Positions 16,288 through 24,481 of a stretch of 64,000 nt of DNA are shown here, one piece after another. The DNA is from Bacterioplanes sp. Its GTDB lineage: Bacteria > Pseudomonadota > Gammaproteobacteria > Pseudomonadales > Oceanobacteraceae. The notes under the pieces are model-generated. The model did no database searches, was not told where the DNA came from, and was given only the letters and a program-made list of their open reading frames with translations. The position numbers and the translations under genes are program-made. Numbering within the stretch: position 1 is the stretch's first letter; each line of letters opens with the position of its first letter. The DNA is taken from contig JACUUC010000004.1 in assembly GCA_014859445.1 (NCBI GenBank), positions 1 to 64,000 of the forward strand, in the 5' to 3' direction.

Positions 16288-16617
16288 CTAGGCCGAGGGA
16301 GTAATTTCCTTCACTCGCTTGGCACTAAAATACGCAAAACCACCGTCAATATCGCCTACTTCAACGCGATTTGGCCCTAATAACGACGACTTAATCGCCG
16401 AAATATACAAGCCTCGACTGGTGACTAAATTTTTATCCACATCATGAAACTGTGGATTCGTAAACACAAAGGTTCGTCGCTCACAAGCGCGCGACAAAGT
16501 CAGTAACAATTGACCGTCACAGATTTCATTGGCACGACTGTAATTGACATAACTCACGTGATAACCCTGATCAAATTCAAACAAACGGTTATCGACTACT
16601 TGGCGACTGGTGCTCAT
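16288..16617 (-). CDS. Hypothetical small cytosolic protein
   Basis: This protein of about 109 residues has no signal peptide or helix of membrane length. Visible features are FDQGYHVSYVNYSRANEICDGQ and a C-terminal GDIDGGFAYFSAKRVKEI. I do not recognise the family. ATG 16617 has an AAGG site 8 bases upstream; ATG 16632 is in frame but overlaps that site. A strong terminator follows, so it forms a single-gene unit. Confidence 0.6.
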   Translation of the reverse strand: MSTSRQVVDNRLFEFDQGYHVSYVNYSRANEICDGQLLLTLSRACERRTFVFTNPQFHDVDKNLVTSRGLYISAIKSSLLGPNRVEVGDIDGGFAYFSAKRVKEITPSA

Positions 16618-16782
16618 ATTCTCGACCTTCATACAACGGAATTACTATAAGGTGTAGACACAGAGACCGATGTTCGCCACTCATTACTGCACAAAACTAC
16701 AGAAAACTACACAAACCGGATAAATGACGTAAATACTTCATAAATATGCGATGAAAGTGTATTTTTTCTGGCGTTTTTAGCA

Positions 16783-17697
16783 TCACCACGTTCTTGCAAT
16801 TTGCGTCAAGGCATCTTCTAAACGTTCATACTGAAACTCAAAACCTTGACGTTGTAACGCCAAGGGCACTACGTATTGCCCTTGCAAGAGCAAATCAGAC
16901 ATCTCACCAAACAACATACGCGCCACAAAAGCAGGCATCGGCAGTAAGGTGGGTCGTGATAGTACCTGACCTAACGTTGTCGTAAATTCGGCCTGAGAAA
17001 CCGGAGTCGGTGCGGTTAAATTGTAAACGCCGCTGGCCTGTGTATCGCTCAGCAAACGTTGTACTGCACGACAGTAGTCATCAATATGAATCCATGACAA
17101 ATACTGCTGACCCGTGCCAATCACACCGCCTAATCCCAAACTGAAAGGCAACCACAAGCGTTTTAACATACCTCCATGTGGGCCCATCACCAAACCGGTG
17201 CGCAGATAAATGAGCCGTTCACTTCGGGCACCAAGCGCCTGTGCGGCGTGCTCCCAATCACGGCACAATTGCGCAGAAAAATCCTGACCAAAGCCATTGT
17301 CTTCGGTCAAAATGGTGGGGCTTGGCCCTCCTGCATCGGCACCGTAAATGCCGATCGCCGAACCACTCACCACCACCTCAAACGATTGCTGGGTAGTCGT
17401 CGCCCAATTCGCCATCTCATGCGTGAGATCAATGCGCGATTGTCGCAACACCGCTTTACGCGCCGCCGACCAACGTCGATCGGCGATGCCTTCACCGGCA
17501 AGATTCACTAACCAGTGAAACTCACCTTGCACCTCCGACCACGTAATGGCACTGCGTACACGGTGTTGCCAACGACGTGCCACCCAAGCAGGACGACGAC
17601 TAAACACGGTAATATCATGGCCCTCTAACAGCCATTGATCGACAAGTTGCTGGCCAATAAAACCAGTTCCACCCGTTATCAGTATGCGTTTTGTCAT
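16783..17697 (-). CDS. TIGR01777-family NAD(P)-dependent epimerase (YfcH/SDR39U1-like)
   Basis: This 304-residue extended SDR protein has the N-terminal dinucleotide motif ITGGTGFIGQQLV, a VNLAGEGIADRRW segment, the IYGADAG stretch and an active-site-like SGSAIGIYG. A C-terminal DUF1731-type part follows. The substrate is unknown for the family. A GAAGGAG site lies 8 bases before the ATG. It lies 21 bases downstream of the acyl-CoA dehydrogenase gene and is probably cotranscribed with it. Confidence 0.9.
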   Translation of the reverse strand: MTKRILITGGTGFIGQQLVDQWLLEGHDITVFSRRPAWVARRWQHRVRSAITWSEVQGEFHWLVNLAGEGIADRRWSAARKAVLRQSRIDLTHEMANWATTTQQSFEVVVSGSAIGIYGADAGGPSPTILTEDNGFGQDFSAQLCRDWEHAAQALGARSERLIYLRTGLVMGPHGGMLKRLWLPFSLGLGGVIGTGQQYLSWIHIDDYCRAVQRLLSDTQASGVYNLTAPTPVSQAEFTTTLGQVLSRPTLLPMPAFVARMLFGEMSDLLLQGQYVVPLALQRQGFEFQYERLEDALTQIARTW

Positions 17698-17718
17698 CGT
17701 CCACTCCTTCGGGCTCGA

Positions 17719-19488
17719 TTACAGCTGAGCCACCGTGATTTCCATTAAGCTGTCCTTACCGGCTTCGATTTCCGTCAACAAAGACTCGGTTTGTGGCAGC
17801 AGTTTCGCCATATAAAAATGTGCGGTATGCAACTTCGCTTGATAGAAGTCCACTTCGGTACTGCCTTCGTTCAGCGCGTGCTGCGCGGTTAACGCCATGC
17901 GACTCCAGAAGTACGCCACCGCCGTTAAGGCAAACAAGCGCAAGTAAGGAGTTGCCGCCGCACCCGCTTGTTCACGATCCGTCATGCCATTTTGCATCAA
18001 CCACATGGTGGCTTTTTGCAAACGTGCAACGGCACCTTTCACGTCGTCCAAATGCGGTGCATCTGGGTTGTCTTTACCGTACTGTTCCAGCATAGCAAAG
18101 AAACGTTTTACGGCACGTCCACCCGCATGACCTAATTTACGACCGACCAAATCCAACGCTTGAATGCCGTTGGTGCCTTCGTAAATACGCGTAATACGTG
18201 AGTCACGCACGTATTGTTCGATCGGCCAGTCTTGGGTAAAACCATTACCGCCCATCAACTGCAAACCGTCATTGGCGCAAAAGAAACCTTCATCAGTTAA
18301 AAATGCTTTCACGATGGGGGTCAACAACTGCACCATGTCATCGGCTTGCTCACGTTCTTCTGCGCTCTCTGCTTTATGGGCAACATCGAGCTGCAATGAT
18401 GTGAAGTAAGCCAACGCACGACCGCCTTCGATGGTGGCTTTTTGACGCAGTAACATGCGTCGAACATCGGGATGCACGATGATGCAATCGGCACTTTGAT
18501 CCGGCTCTTGCGGGCCTGCTAATGAGCGGCTTTGACGGCGATCTTTGGCAAAACCTAACGACGTTTGATAGGCTGCTTCAGCAATGCCCAAACCTTGCAA
18601 ACCCACCATCAACCGTGCACTGTTCATCATCACGAACATGGCTTGTAAGCCTTTATGCGGTTCGCCGACCAACCAGCCTTTGGCACCTTCAAAGTTCATC
18701 ACACAGGTGGCTGAGCCTTTGATGCCCATTTTGTGTTCCAAACCACCACAAAAAGCCGTATTGCGTGTGCCATCGGTCAAAAATTTAGGCACGATGAACA
18801 GTGAAATGCCTTTGGAACCGCCCGGTGCATCTGGCAGTTTCGCCAACACCAAGTGAATGATATTGTCGGTCAAATCTTGCTCACCGCCAGTAATCCAAAT
18901 TTTGGTTCCCGATACGGCATAAGAGCCATCGGCTTGAGGATCTGCTTTAGTGCGAATCAAACCCAAATCCGTACCACAGTGTGGCTCAGTCAAGCACATG
19001 GTGCCAGACCATTCACCGCTAATGAGTTTCGGCAAGTAGGTTTCTTTCAATTCATCAGAACCATAGCTAATCAAGGCATTAACTGCACCGTGCGTCAAAC
19101 CGGGATACATCCCCAGTGACAGGTTAGCTGAACACACCATTTCTTCGGCTAAGGTATTGAGCGTATGAGGCAAGCCCTGACCACCGTACTCTACTGGGGC
19201 GGCCAATGCGGTCCAGCCATTTTCAGAGAACTGCTTGTAAGCCTCTTTAAAGCCCGTTGGGGTTTTTACCGACTTGGTTTCAGGGTCGTATTGGCAGCCT
19301 TCGCGATCGCCACTGGTATTTAGGGGTGCCATGACGTTTTCCGCCAATTTGGCACCTTCCGTTAACATGGCATCCATGATTTCACGGGTAGCATCTTCGC
19401 AACCGGGTAGGGCCGGTAAAATCTGGTCGCCGTTCAGCAATTCGTACAACACAAATTGCATATCACGCAAAGGGGCTTGATAACTCAT
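17719..19488 (-). CDS. Acyl-CoA dehydrogenase (large, ~590 residues)
   Basis: This protein of about 589 residues has N-terminal, middle and C-terminal acyl-CoA dehydrogenase domains plus an extra C-terminal domain. Motifs include CLTEPHCGTDLG and KIWITGG in the middle domain, and the catalytic Glu region RITRIYEGTNGIQALDL. It is an FAD enzyme that desaturates acyl-CoA, probably long-chain. ATG 19488 has a GAGGA site; a TTG 39 bases further out is not preferred. Its promoter region shares paired TGTACA/TATACA boxes with the divergent FAD-oxidoreductase gene, suggesting common control. Confidence 0.93.
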   Translation of the reverse strand: MSYQAPLRDMQFVLYELLNGDQILPALPGCEDATREIMDAMLTEGAKLAENVMAPLNTSGDREGCQYDPETKSVKTPTGFKEAYKQFSENGWTALAAPVEYGGQGLPHTLNTLAEEMVCSANLSLGMYPGLTHGAVNALISYGSDELKETYLPKLISGEWSGTMCLTEPHCGTDLGLIRTKADPQADGSYAVSGTKIWITGGEQDLTDNIIHLVLAKLPDAPGGSKGISLFIVPKFLTDGTRNTAFCGGLEHKMGIKGSATCVMNFEGAKGWLVGEPHKGLQAMFVMMNSARLMVGLQGLGIAEAAYQTSLGFAKDRRQSRSLAGPQEPDQSADCIIVHPDVRRMLLRQKATIEGGRALAYFTSLQLDVAHKAESAEEREQADDMVQLLTPIVKAFLTDEGFFCANDGLQLMGGNGFTQDWPIEQYVRDSRITRIYEGTNGIQALDLVGRKLGHAGGRAVKRFFAMLEQYGKDNPDAPHLDDVKGAVARLQKATMWLMQNGMTDREQAGAAATPYLRLFALTAVAYFWSRMALTAQHALNEGSTEVDFYQAKLHTAHFYMAKLLPQTESLLTEIEAGKDSLMEITVAQL

Positions 19489-19520
19489 AACAACATCCTC
19501 ATAAATTAAACGCATATCGT

Positions 19521-19601
19521 TGTACAACAGTTATACATCAAGCCATAAAATGATACAAGAACGCAACCATTCATGGTATTTTATGCACAAATAGTTGTAC
19601 A
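19521..19601. promoter_or_regulatory. TGTACA-N5-TATACA box and extra TGTACA in the divergent promoter region
   Basis: TGTACA (19521-19526) and TATACA (19532-19537) repeat the arrangement at 11146-11162, including the 5-base gap. GATACA (19552) and another TGTACA (19596-19601) lie closer to the plus-strand gene. The sites stand between the acyl-CoA dehydrogenase gene and the FAD-oxidoreductase gene. I infer a shared operator for the MerR regulator. Confidence 0.5.
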
Positions 19602-19613
19602 AAGGACATTCAC

Positions 19614-20588
19614 ATGAAACGAATTGCAGTGGTCGGCGCCGGTATGGGCGGCCTCAGTGCGTTACACACCCTCGCCAACGCCGGTTGCGAAGTCACCGTA
19701 TTTGATAAAAGCCGCGGCTCTGGCGGACGCATGGCGACGAAAAAACTCAACGCCGCATCGTGGGACATGGGCGCACAATTTCTGCGCAGCCACAGTAACG
19801 CATTTCGTTTGCAATTGGCGCACTGGCAACAACAAGGCTGGATAGAAACTTGGCCAATCGTACCCGATCGCATCGATCATCATGGCATCCATACGTCGGA
19901 AGATGATGTGCAACGCTTTGTTGGCGTGTCTCGAATGACGGCATTGTGTCGTCAATTACTGACACCCGCGCACGAATTTCACACCGCCACTCGCATTATC
20001 TCATGCACCAAACGTGTCGACGGCTGGATGCTGAGTGATGAGCAAGAACAGCACTTTGGCCCCTTTGACGGACTGATTATTAATACGCCACCGGAACAAG
20101 CGCAACCATTGCTGACCGCCAGTCCAACGTTATTTGATCACCCGAAACCCGATATGCTGCCTTGCTGGACACTGCTATTGGCTTTTGATCTTCCACTTGC
20201 CACTACCGTCAATGCCGCTTTTGTTGAGGGCAGCCCCATTGCTTGGATCGCACGTAATAGCAGCAAGCCTCAACGTGACGCCCTACAAACATGGGTGATT
20301 CAGGCCGATCACGATTGGAGTCAAGAACGCGTTGATAGCCCACGCGAACAGGTTCAAGAAACGCTACTCGCAGCATTCTTTGATGCACTCAAGTTGCCAT
20401 CCCAACCCTGCACAGAAATTTGGCTGCATCGCTGGCTGTATGCCATCCCAGCCGCCCCACTGGAACAAGGCGCGCTGATCGACCAAGCGCAACAGCTCGC
20501 AGTTTGTGGTGACTGGTGTCATAGTGCGTCGGTGGAAGGCGCTTGGCTCAGTGGCCAAGCGGCGGCACGCGCCTTATTGGAGTCCTAA
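19614..20588 (+). CDS. FAD/NAD(P)-dependent oxidoreductase (COG3380, renalase-like)
   Basis: This 324-residue flavoprotein has an N-terminal Rossmann motif VVGAGMGGLSALHTL (residues 5-19), the FDKSRGSGGRMATK loop typical of COG3380, and a C-terminal CGDWCHSASVEGAWLSG FAD motif. The family includes renalase-like enzymes; the substrate is unknown. It lies in the light cluster, and COG3380 genes are frequent neighbours of photolyase genes. The ATG at 19614 has an AAGGA site at 8 bases. The next gene starts 3 bases after its stop. Confidence 0.9.
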   Translation: MKRIAVVGAGMGGLSALHTLANAGCEVTVFDKSRGSGGRMATKKLNAASWDMGAQFLRSHSNAFRLQLAHWQQQGWIETWPIVPDRIDHHGIHTSEDDVQRFVGVSRMTALCRQLLTPAHEFHTATRIISCTKRVDGWMLSDEQEQHFGPFDGLIINTPPEQAQPLLTASPTLFDHPKPDMLPCWTLLLAFDLPLATTVNAAFVEGSPIAWIARNSSKPQRDALQTWVIQADHDWSQERVDSPREQVQETLLAAFFDALKLPSQPCTEIWLHRWLYAIPAAPLEQGALIDQAQQLAVCGDWCHSASVEGAWLSGQAAARALLES

Positions 20589-20591
20589 GTT

Positions 20592-20981
20592 ATGCAACAA
20601 GCAACCATTCTACTGGCACACGGCAGCAGTGATCCGCACTGGCTCGCACCCTTTGACCATCTGCTGACCAACATACGCCAACAACTGAGCGGTGACACGC
20701 AATGGGTTCAACTGGCTTACATGGAATTGGCAGAACCCAGCATTGAACAACAAGTTGAGTATTTGCGTGAGCTTGGGGCTCAGCATATCCATATTCGCCC
20801 CTTGTTTTTCGCAGCCGGTCGACATTTGCGCAAAGACGTCCCTGCCATGATCGACGCCTTACAACAGGATTTGCGTGAGCAAGGGCACCACATCGAGATA
20901 GAACTGCACAGCCCCATTGGTTTAGAACCCGAAGTAGCCAGCGCCATCACGCACGTCGTCATGCGGCAATTGGCGCAATAA
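20592..20981 (+). CDS. CbiX/SirB-like sirohydrochlorin chelatase-family protein
   Basis: This 129-residue protein is a single small chelatase domain. Active-site-like histidines appear in LLAHGSSDPHW (His10) and RPLFFAAGRHLRKDVP. Short CbiX proteins insert cobalt or iron into sirohydrochlorin for cobalamin or siroheme. No other corrin or siroheme gene is present, so a moonlighting or accessory role in this cluster is possible. It is cotranscribed with the FAD oxidoreductase. Confidence 0.85.
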   Translation: MQQATILLAHGSSDPHWLAPFDHLLTNIRQQLSGDTQWVQLAYMELAEPSIEQQVEYLRELGAQHIHIRPLFFAAGRHLRKDVPAMIDALQQDLREQGHHIEIELHSPIGLEPEVASAITHVVMRQLAQ

Positions 20982-20999
20982 CGCCCACACACGGATCAG

Positions 21000-21034
21000 C
21001 CACAGGCATTCCCCCCCTTTCTCGCCTGTGGTTT
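21000..21034 (+). terminator. Hairpin after the CbiX-like gene
   Basis: CCACAGGC (21000-21007) pairs with GCCTGTGG (21024-21031), followed by a short TTTG. It separates the CbiX-like gene from the promoter region of the next operon. The T-run is poor. Confidence 0.45.
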
Positions 21035-21058
21035 GATTGCCTCTTGTTACGCCAAAGT

Positions 21059-21153
21059 TATACAAAAACAAAAAATATTGTACAAATCGCATTGACTTGT
21101 CGAACTTTTCAGGCGCAGAATAATCCTATACAAACATTGCCTAGGGTTATACA
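21059..21153 (+). promoter_or_regulatory. Four TATACA/TGTACA boxes upstream of the merR-phrB-lipid operon
   Basis: Boxes lie at 21059 (TATACA), 21079 (TGTACA), 21127 (TATACA) and 21148 (TATACA). They form two pairs spaced 20 and 21 bases, about two helical turns. TTGACT at 21092 and AATAAT at 21119 could be an overspaced promoter of the kind MerR activators use; this is an inference. The last box overlaps the Shine-Dalgarno-to-ATG interval of the first gene. Confidence 0.45.
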
Positions 21154-21154
21154 A

Positions 21155-22141
21155 ATGACACCATCCACCTACCTGCGCCCCACGACGAATATCCCGGTTG
21201 GTATCAGTGCCTGCTTGATGGGGGAAAAAGTGCGTTTCAACGGTACGCACAAGCATTCGCGCTTTTGCACCGACACCCTAGGCAACTACTTTACTTTCGT
21301 TTCTATTTGCCCCGAAGTGGCCATCGGCATGAGCGTGCCCCGCCCGCCCATTCGCTTAGTCAGCCCTTCCGCCAATGACATGACAGTACGTGCCGTTGGG
21401 GTAGACGATAACACCATCGACGTCACCGACGCTCTGGCAGAGTATGGTCGTGAACAAGCCGAAAAACACACCGACTTGTGTGGTTATATTTTCATGCAAA
21501 AGAGCCCCAGCTGTGGGTTGTTTGGGGTCAAACGCTACTTACCCAACGGCCATCCAGAAGGCAGCACTCGCGGTGTCTATGCCGACCAATTTTGCCAAAC
21601 CAATCCATTATTACCCGTTGAAGAGGCCGGTCGCCTTAACGATGCTGGGTTACGCGAAAACTTCATGTTGCGGGTTTTTACCTACGCCGATTGGCAAGCA
21701 TTTGCTGCCACGGATTTCAGTGCCAAGCAACTGATCGAGTTTCATGCGCGCTACAAATATTTGGTGATGGCGCACAGCTTAAGTCATTACAAATCCATTG
21801 GCCGTTTACTCTCGAATCTGGCAGAAGCGCCCATAGCGGAGATTGCCCACGAGTATTTCACGCAACTGATGACCGCACTGGCCAAACCCGCCAGCCGCAA
21901 GATGCACACCAATACGCTAATGCACATGCAGGGCTACTTAAAAAAGAATCTATCCGCCAAGGATAAGCAAGAACTGACCAACCTCATTTTGCAATATCGA
22001 CAAGGTATTGTGCCTTTGGTGGTGCCACTGACCTTACTCAAGCATCATCTTAACCAAGATACAGAGGCCAATGCGTACGCTCGCCAGCAAGTGTACCTTG
22101 ATCCGCATCCATACGAATTAGGTTTAAGGAACAGTATCTAA
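21155..22141 (+). CDS. DUF523-DUF1722 protein (YbgA-like)
   Basis: This 328-residue protein has two domains. An N-terminal DUF523 (about 12-165) carries GISACLMGEKVRFNGTHK and QKSPSCGLFG. A C-terminal DUF1722 (about 190-310) carries ARYKYLVMAHSLSHYKSIGRLL, as in E. coli YbgA, which precedes phr there. The role is unknown. The ATG at 21155 follows an AGGG site; an open stretch further upstream lacks a start with a ribosome site. Its TAA overlaps the MerR gene start by one base. Confidence 0.9.
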   Translation: MTPSTYLRPTTNIPVGISACLMGEKVRFNGTHKHSRFCTDTLGNYFTFVSICPEVAIGMSVPRPPIRLVSPSANDMTVRAVGVDDNTIDVTDALAEYGREQAEKHTDLCGYIFMQKSPSCGLFGVKRYLPNGHPEGSTRGVYADQFCQTNPLLPVEEAGRLNDAGLRENFMLRVFTYADWQAFAATDFSAKQLIEFHARYKYLVMAHSLSHYKSIGRLLSNLAEAPIAEIAHEYFTQLMTALAKPASRKMHTNTLMHMQGYLKKNLSAKDKQELTNLILQYRQGIVPLVVPLTLLKHHLNQDTEANAYARQQVYLDPHPYELGLRNSI

Positions 22142-23010
22142 TGACGATGGCCAGCCACGATCAAACCTACCCTATTCGTGACTTTGCGCGACTGACTGGC
22201 GTCAATCCAGTCACGTTACGCGCTTGGGAGCGACGCTATGGCGTGATTCAGCCACAACGGACGGAGAAAGGTCATCGCTACTACACCGACAATCATCTTC
22301 AACGTGTGCAACATATTCTGTATTGGCTAGAGCAAGGCTATCCCATTCGTCAGGTGAAACTGTTGTTGCAAGATCATGCATCCGAGCAACATCAGCCGAA
22401 TGATGACTGGCAAACGCAACAGCAACAGTTATTGAACGCCACACTGGCATTAGATAGCCACAAACTCGATGAGTTATGGAACGAAGGGTTTGCCAATTAC
22501 CCCATCGCTATTTATTACCAGCGCTGCTTGCAACCGGTCTTAGAAACACTGCGTGGCTGCCAGCACCAACCGCTGACACGCAAAGTGTTTGAACACTTAT
22601 TACGACGGAAACTGCACGCGTTATTGCAGCATCAGCAAAAACACAATGATGGTGCGGAAGTGTTGATGGCCACCAATCATCTGGATGCGGAGTTGATCAC
22701 CTTGATTTGTGCCTATGGCTTAGGGGCTGCCGGTTTTCGCGTCCATTACTTTGGCTCGGCACTCACGGCCGAAGAATGCCATTTGAGTGCCATGCGCCTA
22801 TCATCGAGTTCGTTGTGGTTGCATTTCCATCCATGCCCGGCGCGCGAGGCGCAAGACTGGATCGATTGTTTACACAAGCAGCCACAAACGTGTTTTGTGT
22901 CGGGTGCCATTCCACCAACCCTCGATCACGAAGACCGAATTGTGCGCCTTCCCTGTACGATGGGGCCGCAAATCCAGCAGTTCATTACTCAACAAGGACG
23001 TATGCTATGA
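22141..23010 (+). CDS. MerR-family regulator with B12-binding-like C-terminus (class II LitR type)
   Basis: This 289-residue protein has an N-terminal MerR winged helix (YPIRDFARLTGVNPVTLRAWERRYG, residues 10-34). The C-terminal part has the helical bundle and Rossmann-like strands of CarH/LitR proteins (NHLDAELITL, YGLGAAGFRVHYFGSALTAEEC). The DxHxxG histidine motif that ligates cobalamin in class I LitR/CarH is absent at the expected place. It is therefore the class II type, which in Pseudomonas putida works with a separate light sensor. It overlaps phrB by ATGA. Confidence 0.87.
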   Translation: MTMASHDQTYPIRDFARLTGVNPVTLRAWERRYGVIQPQRTEKGHRYYTDNHLQRVQHILYWLEQGYPIRQVKLLLQDHASEQHQPNDDWQTQQQQLLNATLALDSHKLDELWNEGFANYPIAIYYQRCLQPVLETLRGCQHQPLTRKVFEHLLRRKLHALLQHQQKHNDGAEVLMATNHLDAELITLICAYGLGAAGFRVHYFGSALTAEECHLSAMRLSSSSLWLHFHPCPAREAQDWIDCLHKQPQTCFVSGAIPPTLDHEDRIVRLPCTMGPQIQQFITQQGRML

Positions 23011-24473
23011 CGCATTTGGTTTGGTTTCGCGGTGATTTACGCACCCACGACAACCCCGCACTGTACGCCGCCTGTCAACACGCCGACCGCGTCATTGGCT
23101 TAGTCTGTCTCACAGCCAAACAATGGCAACAGCATCAGCTGGGTAAGCGTCGTATTCAACTGATCCAAAACAGCGTGGCTGCGTTGTCAGAGTCGCTACA
23201 GGCACTCAATATTCCATTATTGGTTTTGCACGCCGACACCTTTGCCAACATTCCAACGTTACTGCACGATTTGATACCGGCACTGGCCATCGAACAGCTG
23301 TATTTTAATAACGAGTACGAAGTCAACGAACGCAAACGTGACTTAGCTGTTCGTCGCATGTGCGAGTCCTTGGGCATTGGCGTGCATCGTTTCCATGATC
23401 AATGTGTCATTCCACCTGGTGAGGTGACGACTCAGCAACAACAACCTTTTAAGGTATTTACACCGTTCAAACGCGCATGGATGGTTCAATACAGCCATCA
23501 TCAGCAAGCCCCATTGCCGCAACCTGACGCTCGCCAAGGAACCTTGAGTCGTGCACAACAGGCTTATCTTGCGCAGTGCCAACCTTGCCTGGCACTGGAT
23601 GTCGATCCTTTGTGGCCATGCACGGAATCCGCCGTACATGAACAACTTGATACCTTTGTTGAGCAACAAATTGAGGCATATCACGAGCAACGTGATCTAC
23701 CCTTTCTCGATACCACCAGCCGTCTTTCGTATGCCCTCGCCTTGGGCTTACTGTCACCGCGTCAATGTTTGTACCGGGCATGGCTCGCAAACGAAGGTCG
23801 TTTAAGCAGCGGTAAGCCTGGCATTGATGTATGGATCAGCGAACTCATTTGGCGCGAGTTTTATCGTCATTTATTGGTGGCGTTTCCGAATTTGTGTAAA
23901 CACCGTGCCTTTAAACCCGAAACCGAAGCCGTACGCTGGCGTGACTCAGAAAGCGATTTTCAAGCATGGTGTGATGGTCGTACTGGCTATCCCATTGTCG
24001 ATGCCGCCATGCGGCAATTACGCGATCAGGGATGGATGCACAACCGCTTACGTATGATCAGTGCGATGTTTTTGACCAAGCACTTATTGATCGATTGGCG
24101 TCGTGGCGAACATTTTTTCAGCCAACAATTGGTTGATGCCGATCTCGCCTCCAACAATGGCGGCTGGCAATGGAGTGCCTCTACCGGTGCGGATGGTGCA
24201 CCGTACTTTCGGATATTTAACCCCACAACGCAGTCAGAGCGTTTTGATAGCAACGGTCAATTCATTGCTCATTATCTGCCCAAGCTGGCCATATTACCGG
24301 AACGCTCTCGACACAATCCCAGTACCGCCGAGCGCTTGCGTTGCGGCTATGACATGCCAATTGTTGAGCATCGCTTTGCCCGACAACGTGCACTGGATGC
24401 CTTTAAATTGGCATTGAATACAGATCAACCTGATAACCACCCAGCGCAACAAACTGCGTTATTTACTGAGTGA
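23007..24473 (+). CDS. phrB: Deoxyribodipyrimidine photolyase, class I (PhrB)
   Basis: This 488-residue CPD photolyase uses blue light and FAD to split cyclobutane pyrimidine dimers. It shows HLVWFRGDLRTHDNPAL at the N-terminus, the FAD-domain motifs ISELIWREFYRHLL, GRTGYPIVDAAMRQL and WMHNRLRM, and the closing tryptophan segment NNGGWQWSASTGADGAPYFRIFNP. The true start is ATG 23007, overlapping merR; a longer frame from 22707 is simply open merR sequence. It ends just before the desaturase gene. Confidence 0.96.
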   Translation: MTHLVWFRGDLRTHDNPALYAACQHADRVIGLVCLTAKQWQQHQLGKRRIQLIQNSVAALSESLQALNIPLLVLHADTFANIPTLLHDLIPALAIEQLYFNNEYEVNERKRDLAVRRMCESLGIGVHRFHDQCVIPPGEVTTQQQQPFKVFTPFKRAWMVQYSHHQQAPLPQPDARQGTLSRAQQAYLAQCQPCLALDVDPLWPCTESAVHEQLDTFVEQQIEAYHEQRDLPFLDTTSRLSYALALGLLSPRQCLYRAWLANEGRLSSGKPGIDVWISELIWREFYRHLLVAFPNLCKHRAFKPETEAVRWRDSESDFQAWCDGRTGYPIVDAAMRQLRDQGWMHNRLRMISAMFLTKHLLIDWRRGEHFFSQQLVDADLASNNGGWQWSASTGADGAPYFRIFNPTTQSERFDSNGQFIAHYLPKLAILPERSRHNPSTAERLRCGYDMPIVEHRFARQRALDAFKLALNTDQPDNHPAQQTALFTE

Positions 24474-24481
24474 GAAAAACA

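Noticed and set aside
22707..23006. N-terminal extension of phrB into the merR gene
   Set aside because: The extension is open merR sequence in another frame. ATG 23007 begins the normal photolyase N-terminus and overlaps the merR stop by ATGA.
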